From contig NZ_SOCE01000001.1 in the NCBI RefSeq assembly GCF_004365175.1, positions 1,475,154-1,539,153 of the forward strand: a stretch of 64,000 bases of DNA, written 5' to 3'. Under the pieces are notes generated by a model. It ran no database searches, was not told where the DNA came from, and worked only from the letters and a program-made list of their open reading frames with translations. This stretch comes from Kribbella voronezhensis. Lineage in GTDB: Bacteria; Actinomycetota; Actinomycetes; Propionibacteriales; Kribbellaceae. The position numbers and the translations under genes are program-made. This document shows, in pieces, positions 8,064-16,791 of this stretch; position 1 is the stretch's first letter, and each line of letters starts with the position of its first letter.

Positions 8064-8719
8064 GCTTGTCCGAAGCCCTGGTGGCGGCGGGATCCCTCGT
8101 CGTCTTCCAGGGTGACTCGATCACGCACGGCGGACGCGGACCTTCGGAGGACCCCAACCACATCCTCGGGCATTCGTACCCGTTCCTGATCGCCGCCGAA
8201 GCGGCCGCGCGCTACCCCGAGCGCGGCTGGCAGTTCGTGAACCGTGGCGTCAGCGGTGACACAATCGCGGATCTCTCCGCTCGCTGGCAGCCGGATGCGC
8301 TCCACCACCGGCCCGATGTCCTGAGCATCTTGGTCGGCGTGAATGACGTCGGCGAAGTGATGGACGGGAAATCGGACGACAGTTCCGGGGTCGCCTTCCG
8401 GTCGGCGTACGGGGCTTTGCTGGAGCGGACTCGCGAAGCACTGCCGTCTGTACGCCTGGTGCTCGGCGAGCCGTTCTACCTGCCGACCAGCCCGCGGCCC
8501 GAAGTACGAGAGACCTGGGCCGCACTCGTCACGACGTACGCCGGTATCGTGCGCGAGCTGGCCGCCAGCTACTCCGCAACCTTCGTGCCCTTCCAGCAGG
8601 CCCTGGATGCCGCCGCCAAGCGCGCTCCTGCTGAGCACTGGATCTGGGACGGTATCCACCCGACGTACGCCGGCCAGCGCATCCTCGCCGACGCCTGGAT
8701 CGCCGCGGTCTCCAGCTAA
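8060..8719 (+). CDS. SGNH/GDSL-type esterase
   Basis: A 219-residue SGNH hydrolase, cytoplasmic (no signal peptide). All blocks are present: VVFQGDSITHGG (block I, catalytic Ser about residue 20), NRGVSGDT (block II Gly), VGVNDVG (block III Asn) and WDGIHPTYAG (block V Asp and His). Substrates in the family are acetyl or other acyl esters of sugars and lipids. Start TTG 8060 overlaps the MarR stop by four bases, which implies translational coupling. The last 18 bases belong to a 56-base imperfect duplication that continues into the convergent neighbour. Confidence 0.9.
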   Translation: MSLSEALVAAGSLVVFQGDSITHGGRGPSEDPNHILGHSYPFLIAAEAAARYPERGWQFVNRGVSGDTIADLSARWQPDALHHRPDVLSILVGVNDVGEVMDGKSDDSSGVAFRSAYGALLERTREALPSVRLVLGEPFYLPTSPRPEVRETWAALVTTYAGIVRELAASYSATFVPFQQALDAAAKRAPAEHWIWDGIHPTYAGQRILADAWIAAVSS

Positions 8720-8813
8720 CTCCGGCTGGCTCGGGTCAGCGCGGATTGGCGCGGGCTGCCGCGGTCTCCGGCTAGCTCGGGTTGGCCCGGGCTGCCTCGG
8801 AGTGGCTCGGGCC
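8702..8813. repeat. 56-base imperfect tandem duplication between convergent genes
   Basis: The segment starting GCCGCGGTCTCC at 8702 recurs at 8758; TCCGGCT(G/A)GCTCGGGT is found at 8721 and 8767. The duplication spans the end of the SGNH gene, the short gap and the last codons of the FAD monooxygenase gene. The copies are diverged, and the end of the second copy is not sharp. Confidence 0.5.
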
Positions 8814-10160
8814 GGTGATCTCGAAGGCGGCCTCGTCGCGGTCGGCGCCGCGGAAGGCCAGCATCTTGTCGCGCATCCGGCGCTTCACCGGGGACACGTG
8901 ATTGACCAGGCGCATCGAGGTCCGCATCCCCGCCAGCACGACCCGGCCGATCAGGGGCTTGTGGATCGGGTCGTTCGCGCTCATCTGCTCGCGCGACTTG
9001 AGCACCGCGTCGAACCCGTACTCGATCATCTTCGCCTCGTACTCACCGACAGCCGCGACCAGCCCGGTACGCCCGTCCCGCACGTCGATCAGCTTGCGGC
9101 ACAGCAGCAGAGCATCCCGCAGCGCCGTGTTCGCACCGACGCCGCGACCCGGCGTCATGGTGTGAATGGCGTCGCCCAGCAGCGTCACATTGCTGCTCGG
9201 CCACGGGTCCAGCGGCACCGAGGTCCAGATGTTCACCGGGAAGCAGGTGCCCACATCGGTCAGCTCCATCAGGCGGCGCAGGTTCGGGTGCCAGCCGGGG
9301 GTGAGCTGGAGCGCCAGGTCGACCAACTCCTGACCGCGAAGGTCCATCACGTTGGCCGGGAACTTGTCCGCAGCCGCCGACAGTCCCCAGTTGATGTAGT
9401 CGCGGGTGTTGTCGAACTGCAGCCCCGGCCATTGCCGGATCAGCTCCTCGGTGTTGCCGCCGATCCCCTGCTTGACCTTGCCGTCGTGGTCCCACTGGAA
9501 CTCCATCACGTGAATGATGCAGGACAGCCCGAGCGGGGCGAACACCATCGAGATGCCCTCGAACACCTTCGGCGGAACGAGCTTGCCGCTCTCCTCGGTG
9601 AGCGGGAGCTTGCCGGCGATCGCGATGATCCCGGTCTCCTCGGTCTTCGCCTGCGGCAGGTACTGCCGGCGTACGCGCGAGCCCGATCCGTCCGCCGCCA
9701 CCAGCAGGTCCCCGGTCGCCTCGGACCCGTCCGCGAAGTACGCCGTGACGCTGTCGCCGTGCTGCTCGAAGCGGACGAACTCCTTGCCGAACTCGACGAC
9801 GTCCTCCAGGCCGGTCAGCAGCACCTGGCGCAGCGTCATCCGGCTGATCGACTTCTCGCTCTCCACCGGGTCGGTCGAGGCCGGGATCTCCAGCGAGAGC
9901 ACCTCCTTGAGGTCCTCGGTCAGCATGTTGAAGTACTTCGGGTCGCGGGCCTTGGTGGCCACGAACGTGTCGTACAGGTCGCTGGGCAGCAACGCCTTCA
10001 GCGCCCGGCTGCCGTCGGGGTCGATGCCCACCCGGTAGCCGTGCAGCCCGTCGGTTCGCAGTACGTCGCGCTCGAACACGGTCACGCCGATGCCGGCCCG
10101 CTTGAGGCCGTGCGCCAGCGCGAGTCCGCCGGTCCCGCCGCCGATCACCAGCACCTTCAT
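8772..10160 (-). CDS. FAD-dependent monooxygenase
   Basis: A 462-residue flavoprotein monooxygenase of the aromatic hydroxylase/Tet(X)-like group. The N terminus holds the dinucleotide-binding motif VLVIGGGTGGLALAHGL followed by the acidic VFERD. The second FAD motif, LLGDAIHTMTPGRGVGAN, sits about residue 320-340. Such enzymes hydroxylate aromatic or polyketide compounds using NAD(P)H and oxygen; some inactivate antibiotics. I chose ATG 10160 because AGAGGAG precedes it and the Rossmann motif begins immediately. It is divergent from a MarR regulator with two palindromes between, so it is likely inducible by its substrate (inference). Confidence 0.92.
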   Translation of the reverse strand: MKVLVIGGGTGGLALAHGLKRAGIGVTVFERDVLRTDGLHGYRVGIDPDGSRALKALLPSDLYDTFVATKARDPKYFNMLTEDLKEVLSLEIPASTDPVESEKSISRMTLRQVLLTGLEDVVEFGKEFVRFEQHGDSVTAYFADGSEATGDLLVAADGSGSRVRRQYLPQAKTEETGIIAIAGKLPLTEESGKLVPPKVFEGISMVFAPLGLSCIIHVMEFQWDHDGKVKQGIGGNTEELIRQWPGLQFDNTRDYINWGLSAAADKFPANVMDLRGQELVDLALQLTPGWHPNLRRLMELTDVGTCFPVNIWTSVPLDPWPSSNVTLLGDAIHTMTPGRGVGANTALRDALLLCRKLIDVRDGRTGLVAAVGEYEAKMIEYGFDAVLKSREQMSANDPIHKPLIGRVVLAGMRTSMRLVNHVSPVKRRMRDKMLAFRGADRDEAAFEITGPSHSEAARANPS

Positions 10161-10205
10161 CCCGCTCAACTCCTCTAAGATCAGTTCTCTCGGTTCTTCA
10201 AGTAT

Positions 10206-10236
10206 CTCGGTAATCCGAGTATCTTGGAGATCCGAG
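10206..10236. promoter_or_regulatory. Paired palindromes upstream of MarR and FAD monooxygenase
   Basis: CTCGG-TAAT-CCGAG (10206-10219, perfect) and CTTGG-AGAT-CCGAG (10223-10236, one mismatch), centres 17 bases apart, each followed or preceded by TATC/GTATC. Position between divergent starts and dimer-sized symmetry mark them as MarR operators. Confidence 0.7.
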
Positions 10237-10268
10237 AGAAATGCAAGCCTGGATTCGAGGAGGTCGTG

Positions 10269-10712
10269 ATGAGCACCCGAGAAGAACTCACCGCTGAGCT
10301 GCAGGAGCGGATGGTTCGCTTCATCGCGGAGGTGATCCTGTTCAACCACGCTGTCTCGGCCAAGCTCGGCCTGGGCGCGAGCGACTCCCAGTTCATGACG
10401 CTGCTGCAGTCACACGGTCCACTCACGCCGCGGCAGCTCTCCGAGTACACGAACCTCACCTCGGGCACCGTCACCGGTGTGATCGACCGCCTGGAGTCCT
10501 TCGGCCTCATCACCCGGGAACCCGACCCCCACGACCGCCGCAAAGTCCTCGTCACGCCGTCCTTCGAGGCCATCCAGGACAAGCTCGCTCCCCTCTACGA
10601 GGAGCAGGGCCGCCGTCTGCAAGCCGTTCTGGCGGCCCGCTCGGACCACGACCTCCGGGTCATCGCAGACTTCCTCGCCGACGCCATCGCCAACGCCGAG
10701 CCCGCCTCCTGA
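10269..10712 (+). CDS. MarR family transcriptional regulator
   Basis: A 147-residue MarR regulator. Recognition helix region: LTPRQLSEYTNLTSGTVTGVIDRLESFGLITR; wing: EPDPHDRRKVLVT. ATG 10269 is chosen because GAGGAGG lies at 10257-10263. It is transcribed away from the FAD monooxygenase, with paired palindromes at 10206-10236, the usual layout of a repressor with its detoxification target. The next gene (TetR, ends at 10723) is convergent. Confidence 0.93.
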   Translation: MSTREELTAELQERMVRFIAEVILFNHAVSAKLGLGASDSQFMTLLQSHGPLTPRQLSEYTNLTSGTVTGVIDRLESFGLITREPDPHDRRKVLVTPSFEAIQDKLAPLYEEQGRRLQAVLAARSDHDLRVIADFLADAIANAEPAS

Positions 10713-10722
10713 ACCCGCGCGG

Positions 10723-11325
10723 CTACTTCCGGGGAAGCTGAGCCGGAGGCGCGAAGGCGGCCAGGAGTGTGGCGCTGATGTACCCGGCGGCCTTGTCCTG
10801 CGTCAAGCGGCCCGCGTTGATCTCGTCGGCCGCGCCGTGCATCACGCTGTGCATGACGCCTACCAGCCAGGTGGTCGGAAGGTCGACGCGGAACACTCCT
10901 TCGTCGCGGCCGCGCTCCACGAGGCGCTCGATCCGCTCGACCGGTCCGGCGTGCAGCTCACGGATCCTGCCGGGCGGAAGGACGTCCTGAGCTGCGATCA
11001 GCAGCAACCGCGACTGGCTCACCAACTGCCAACTGGAGACGATCAGGCGAGCGAGTGCTTCTCGCGGGTCGCCTTCCAGGTCCACTGCATCCAGGCCCGC
11101 GTGCCCCTCCTCGACGGCACGCCTCAGCGCCGCGTCGACAAGGTCCGCACGGTTGGGGAAATGGCCGTAGACAGTCACCCGCCCGACGCCGGCCGCTTTG
11201 GCGATCTCGCTGACGCTGGCGTCCGGATTCCGGCTCAAACAGCGGACCGCGGCATCGAGGATCGCCTCGATACTGCGCTGCGCGTCGGCTCGTTTCGCCG
11301 GCGTCTTCTCGCGCGTCGCGGCCAC
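10723..11325 (-). CDS. TetR/AcrR family regulator of adjacent exporter
   Basis: A 200-residue TetR regulator with HTH VSEIAKAAGVGRVTVYGHFPNRADLV around residues 40-65. The N terminus is basic (TREKTPAKRADAQR). It is divergent from the DHA2-type exporter at 11411; three copies of the element TACGA(G/A)TT or its complement lie between them. It therefore probably represses the exporter and itself until a toxic compound binds. Confidence 0.92.
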   Translation of the reverse strand: MAATREKTPAKRADAQRSIEAILDAAVRCLSRNPDASVSEIAKAAGVGRVTVYGHFPNRADLVDAALRRAVEEGHAGLDAVDLEGDPREALARLIVSSWQLVSQSRLLLIAAQDVLPPGRIRELHAGPVERIERLVERGRDEGVFRVDLPTTWLVGVMHSVMHGAADEINAGRLTQDKAAGYISATLLAAFAPPAQLPRK

Positions 11326-11343
11326 CCGACCTCCTCTTGTCGA

Positions 11344-11398
11344 ACACCAGTGTACGAGTTACTGTAGCGCAGATAACTCATACACTGCTGTACGAATT
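11344..11398. promoter_or_regulatory. Candidate TetR operators upstream of DHA2 exporter
   Basis: Direct repeat ACACCAGTGTACGAGTT (11344-11360) and ACACTGCTGTACGAATT (11382-11398). The first copy also pairs with TAACTCATAC (11374-11383) as an inverted repeat (GTACGAGTTA at 11352-11361, 9 of 10 matches). The second copy ends directly at the ribosome site GGAGG (11399-11403) of the exporter, so binding would block transcription. Confidence 0.65.
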
Positions 11399-11410
11399 GG
11401 AGGTGTCGCC

Positions 11411-12823
11411 GTGTCCGAACGAACCGTCGCCGAGACCGGCCCCGTGGCTGCCGATCCCCGGCGTTGGCGCATGCTCGCCATGCTGGGGGTCGCGCAGTTC
11501 ATGCTGATCCTGGACGTCACCGTCGTCGCGATCGCGCTGCCGCACATCGGTGCCGACCTCGGCCTGGCGCGCGACACGTTGACGTGGGTCGTGAGCGCTT
11601 ACACCTTGATGTTCGGTGGGCTGATGCTGCTCGGCGGCCGGACGGCCGACTTGTTCGGCGCTCGCCGGGTCGTGCTCACCGGCCTGCTCCTCTTCACGGC
11701 CGCCTCCTTGGTCACCGGCATCGCCGGCAATGCCCCGACCATGATCGGCGGGCGGGTCGCCCAGGGCATCGGTGCCGCGATGCTGTCTCCGGCCGCGCTG
11801 TCGATGGTGACCAAGACCTTCCACGGCCCCGAGCGCAACAAGGCTCTCGGCATCTGGTCGGCTCTCGGCGGTGGCGGCTCGGCGATCGGCGTACTCCTCG
11901 GCGGGCTGTTGACCGCGGGACCTGGCTGGCAGTGGGTCTTCTACATCAACGTGCCGATCGGCATCGCGGTCTTCATTGCGCTGAGCCGAACTCTGCCGGC
12001 CGATCTGCCCACCGGACCGCGAGCACGCCTGGACGTGCCGGGAGCGTTGCTGGTCACCGCGGGCACCGGTACGGCCATCTATGCGCTGATCAACGCCGGT
12101 GACCGAGGCTGGCTCAGCGGCAGAACGCTCGGGACGCTAGGCCTGGCAATCCTGCTGTACGCCGTATTCGCCGTGGTGCAGCGCGCTGTGAAGTCGCCGC
12201 TGATGGATCTGCGGATCCTGACCCGCCGGCCGGTCGCCTCGGGGACGTTCCTGATCCTGGTGGCGACGGCGTTGATGATCGCCATGTTCTTCCTCGGCTC
12301 GTTCTACCTCCAGCACCACGAGGGCTACGGCGCCCTGCGCACCGGACTGCTGTTCTTGCCGGTCGCAGTGGCGACAATCATCGGGGCCCAGCTGGGAGGA
12401 CACCTCATCGCAGTCGCAGGCGCTCGCGCGGTCGCCGTGAGCGGGCTGCTGATCACCGCCGCCGGCACTGCGATCGCGGCGCTCTGGATCGGCCCGGTCA
12501 TGGTGGTGGTCGGTATCGGTGTCGGCACGGCTGGAGTTGGTGCGGCGTTCGTCGCCTCGTCGACCACCGCCCTGGCCCAGGTCGGGCACCACGAGGCCGG
12601 CACAGCGTCGGGCCTGCTCAGCACGTTCCACGAGTTCGGCGCCGCACTCGGCGTCGCCACAGTCTCCAGCATCGCCGCCCCAAGCATCGCCGGAACCAGC
12701 ACCAACGGCTTCACCCACGCCTTCACCGCCGCCACCATCACAGCCGCTGCGGCCGCCCTACTAGCAATCCTGATCGTCCCCACCATCAAGCCCCCACCCG
12801 GCTCCCCCACCCACACCCACTAA
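11411..12823 (+). CDS. MFS drug exporter, DHA2 family (14 TM type)
   Basis: A 470-residue major facilitator with the DHA2 layout. The first segment contains FMLILDVTVVAIALPHIGADL (motif D1-like). GGRTADLFGARRV carries motif A, and GAAMLSPAALS follows. PAGPGWQWVFYINVPIG is the typical mid-protein motif C region (GPGWQWVFYINVP). Such proteins use the proton gradient to export antibiotics or dyes. GTG 11411 is chosen for GGAGG eight bases upstream. The gene sits next to its probable TetR repressor. The last codons (PPPGSPTHTH) lie inside the C-rich repeat region that follows, so the extreme C terminus may be repeat-derived. Confidence 0.93.
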   Translation: MSERTVAETGPVAADPRRWRMLAMLGVAQFMLILDVTVVAIALPHIGADLGLARDTLTWVVSAYTLMFGGLMLLGGRTADLFGARRVVLTGLLLFTAASLVTGIAGNAPTMIGGRVAQGIGAAMLSPAALSMVTKTFHGPERNKALGIWSALGGGGSAIGVLLGGLLTAGPGWQWVFYINVPIGIAVFIALSRTLPADLPTGPRARLDVPGALLVTAGTGTAIYALINAGDRGWLSGRTLGTLGLAILLYAVFAVVQRAVKSPLMDLRILTRRPVASGTFLILVATALMIAMFFLGSFYLQHHEGYGALRTGLLFLPVAVATIIGAQLGGHLIAVAGARAVAVSGLLITAAGTAIAALWIGPVMVVVGIGVGTAGVGAAFVASSTTALAQVGHHEAGTASGLLSTFHEFGAALGVATVSSIAAPSIAGTSTNGFTHAFTAATITAAAAALLAILIVPTIKPPPGSPTHTH

Positions 12824-13454
12824 CCCCACCGACGGGCGGCCGAACCCACTCCTTAACCCACACCGCCACCCCATCACCGACACCACCACCGCCGAGGCGC
12901 CCCAGCCGTCGTCGGTGGTGGTCGAACCGCAGCAGCTTCGCCCGACACCGCCACCATTTCGGCCGACGCAGCCCGACTCCCCAACCCACGCTTACTGGCG
13001 CCGGTAGCGAGGCTTCGCCCACACCGCCCCTCCCCGCGACACCATCGCCCGTTTGCACACACCGCCGCCCGACTCCCCCACCCGGGCCCACTGACACCAC
13101 CTATTGGGCTTCGCCCACACCGCCACCCCTTCGCCCGCGCCGGCACCCCTTCGCCCAACACCGTCGCCCAGCTTCCCCGCCCACGCTGACCGACCCCAGC
13201 CGGCGGCTTCGCCGACACCGCCACCCCTTCGCCGGCACCCTCTGCCCCACACCGCGGCCCCAAATGCCCACACCTCACCGCCATCGCCCGAGCCCGCCCC
13301 ACGGATGCCGCTCGGATGGGGTTGCTCACCCTCGATATGCGAAACCCCCGCACAGGTTGCTGTTCGGGGGTTTCGTGGGTGTCTTCGTACGACGAACCGC
13401 GGGTGGTGCCGTGGGTGCGAACGATGTAGGGCAGCTCGGTGGGAGCCGAGTGAA
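12824..13454. repeat. C-rich imperfect tandem repeats, no gene
   Basis: A gene-free stretch of about 630 bases with a very C-rich + strand. Units of about 96-100 bases begin with GACTCCCCCACCC or a variant and contain GGCTTCGCCCACACCGCC(ACCCC). Copies start at about 12975, 13071 and 13171, with a more diverged copy beginning near 12800 inside the exporter gene end. Open frames over it on the - strand change frame between units and contain low-complexity Gly/Val/Trp sequence, so I do not call a protein. Confidence 0.6.
13341..13374 (-). terminator. Terminator downstream of ettA
   Basis: Perfect arms GAAACCCCCG (13341-13350) and CGGGGGTTTC (13365-13374) with a 14-base loop, 81 bases past the ettA stop; the leftward transcript ends in UUUC. 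Confidence 0.65.
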
Positions 13455-15137
<1,683 letters not shown>

Positions 15138-15418
15138 ACCCCAGAGCCTATGTGCACACCCCCGCCCAAACCCAACCGGCGTCACCCGCGGGATCAGGCG
15201 AGGTACGTGCGCCGTCGCCGGACGCGACCCCGCACGCAATGCCAACCTGCTTCCGCTTGAGGTGCACCCGCGGCCGGCGACCGCATACGGCGCACAAGTC
15301 TCCTGAACCTGGAGCGGCGCGACAGCCAGGTGAGGAATCGAGTGTTGGTTGCTCGCACGCCGTCGCCGGCCGCCCAGCGCCGGACGCGGGCGGACGACGG
15401 CATCGTCGGGTGGGCGAC

Positions 15419-15913
15419 TCATGCGGCTTGGGAGTCGGGTTCGTAGGGGTCGTTGGCGTTGCCCGGGTAGAAGTCGGGGGCGCCTTCTTCGCCGGACTCG
15501 GTGGGGTCCTGGTCGAGGGAGCTGATATCGGCCGAATACGGCCGTCGTGGTGATTTGGTGAAGGCGGTGGTGCCGCGGGCCAGATCATGGCCGACCGAGA
15601 ACGCGTCGATCACCGTCTTGGTCTTGGTGACTCCTTCGGCGTCGACCCATTCGGTGGTCTTCAAACGGCCGGTGACCAGGACCGGGTGGCCGCGCTGGAC
15701 GGACTTGCGCACGTTCTCGGCCAGCGCCTTCCAGCACTCGACCTGGAACCAGGTGGTCGGCCGGTCGACCCAGCCGCCGACCGTCTTGTCGAAGTGCCGT
15801 GGCGTCGTACCGATCCTGAAGTTGGCCACCCCGAAGCCGCCCGACACCTCCCGGTAGCTGATCTCGCCGCCGACCCAGCCCATCACCGTCACCGTGGTCT
15901 CGTTGACGCTCAT
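15419..15913 (-). CDS. ssb: Single-stranded DNA-binding protein (SsbB-like)
   Basis: OB-fold SSB of 164 residues. The core runs from NETTVTVMGWVGGEI through WFQVECWKALAENV and VTGRLKTTEW(V)DAEG. The C terminus is acidic (SLDQDPTESGEEGAPDF) but ends in DPYEPDSQAA, lacking the DDDIPF-type tip used by housekeeping SSBs to recruit repair and replication proteins. It is also not beside rpsF or rplI. These two points suggest a second SSB paralogue such as the SsbB of streptomycetes. ATG 15913 gives the conserved start. It is preceded on the other strand by the SRPBCC gene and its palindrome. Confidence 0.88.
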   Translation of the reverse strand: MSVNETTVTVMGWVGGEISYREVSGGFGVANFRIGTTPRHFDKTVGGWVDRPTTWFQVECWKALAENVRKSVQRGHPVLVTGRLKTTEWVDAEGVTKTKTVIDAFSVGHDLARGTTAFTKSPRRPYSADISSLDQDPTESGEEGAPDFYPGNANDPYEPDSQAA

Positions 15914-16017
15914 GCCGGTCACCTTCCTTTCAAGTCGCAGATTCGCTGTCACCAGAGAAGATGCACCCGACCACGCCCGCTCCGACGACCCAATCACCGA
16001 CCTGGGGACACCTATTT

Positions 16018-16045
16018 CAGGCTTGACTTATATAAGTCAAGCCTG
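16018..16045. promoter_or_regulatory. 28-bp perfect palindrome upstream of SRPBCC gene
   Basis: A perfect inverted repeat with no spacer; half-site CAGGCTTGACTTAT at 16018-16031, mirrored through 16045. The centre is TTATATAA, in a strongly GC-rich region. It is 47 bases upstream of the SRPBCC start and 105 bases upstream of ssb. The core, TTGACTTATATAAGTCAA, resembles ArsR-type operators that often control AHSA1 proteins, but no ArsR gene is adjacent. Confidence 0.8.
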
Positions 16046-16091
16046 GCAACCTGACCGGCACAGACGCAAACCGCAGCAGAAAGGCCGACAG

Positions 16092-16721
16092 GTGATCGAC
16101 ATCCTCGAGCACATCAACGCGATCCAGCGCCAGGTGAGCAAGACCGGCGAGGAGGTGCGGGTGACGCTCCGGCGTACCTATCAAGCAGAAGTCGAGGACG
16201 TCTGGGACGCGCTGACCGACCCCGACCGGATCCGCCGCTGGTTCATGCCGATCACCGGCGAGCTGAAGGTCGGCGGCAGCTTCCAGCTGGAAGGCAACGC
16301 AGGCGGCGAAATCCTCGAGTGCGAGCCGCCGGACCGCTTCAAGGTCAGCTTCGGCGGTCCGGCCAGCCTGGTCGAGATCCGCTTGTCCCCAGGCGCGGGC
16401 GACGACACCACGGAGCTCCAGATGGACCACTCGGTGCCGGCCGACTTCGGCGGTCCCAGCGGCGCGCTGTACGTCGGCCCCGGGTGGGACGGCGCGCTGC
16501 TCGGCGTGGCCCTGTACGTCGAAGGCAAGCTCAAGGAGACCGACGACCCTCAGCAGATGGCCAACTCTCCCGAGGTCATCGAGTTCAACAAGGCGTCGAT
16601 CCGTGAATGGGTGAAGGTGCTCCGAGACTCCGGCCTGGTCACTCCGGAAGAACTACGAGCCGCGGCCGAAGCCTCAGCCAACCAATTCGCGCCCGGCACT
16701 CCGGTCGACGACTACCTCTAA
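16092..16721 (+). CDS. SRPBCC/AHSA1 domain protein
   Basis: A 209-residue protein with the START-like AHSA1 fold: VRVTLRRTYQAEVEDVWDALTDPDRIRRWF (residues about 20-50), GGSFQLEGNAGGEILECEPPDRF, and WDGALLGVALYV. Family members bind hydrophobic ligands or act as co-chaperone-like proteins; in actinomycetes they often occur with an ArsR repressor. GTG 16092 is the first start after the palindrome at 16018-16045; the frame stays open upstream but would place the operator within the gene. The function of this copy is unknown. Convergent with the GTPase operon, sharing a long inverted repeat at the 3' ends. Confidence 0.88.
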   Translation: MIDILEHINAIQRQVSKTGEEVRVTLRRTYQAEVEDVWDALTDPDRIRRWFMPITGELKVGGSFQLEGNAGGEILECEPPDRFKVSFGGPASLVEIRLSPGAGDDTTELQMDHSVPADFGGPSGALYVGPGWDGALLGVALYVEGKLKETDDPQQMANSPEVIEFNKASIREWVKVLRDSGLVTPEELRAAAEASANQFAPGTPVDDYL

Positions 16722-16738
16722 CCGGTACTACGAACCGT

Positions 16739-16791
16739 CGCGCCGCTGGCCGCTTCGACCTCGGTCGCCCGAGCGACTGGTCAGCGGCGCG
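16739..16791. terminator. Inverted repeat between convergent SRPBCC and GTPase genes
   Basis: Arms CGCGCCGCTG (16739-16748) and CAGCGGCGCG (16782-16791), perfect 10 bp, enclosing a smaller inner stem (GTCGC/GCGAC). It overlaps the end of the GTPase gene at 16781. It probably acts as a shared terminator. Confidence 0.5.
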
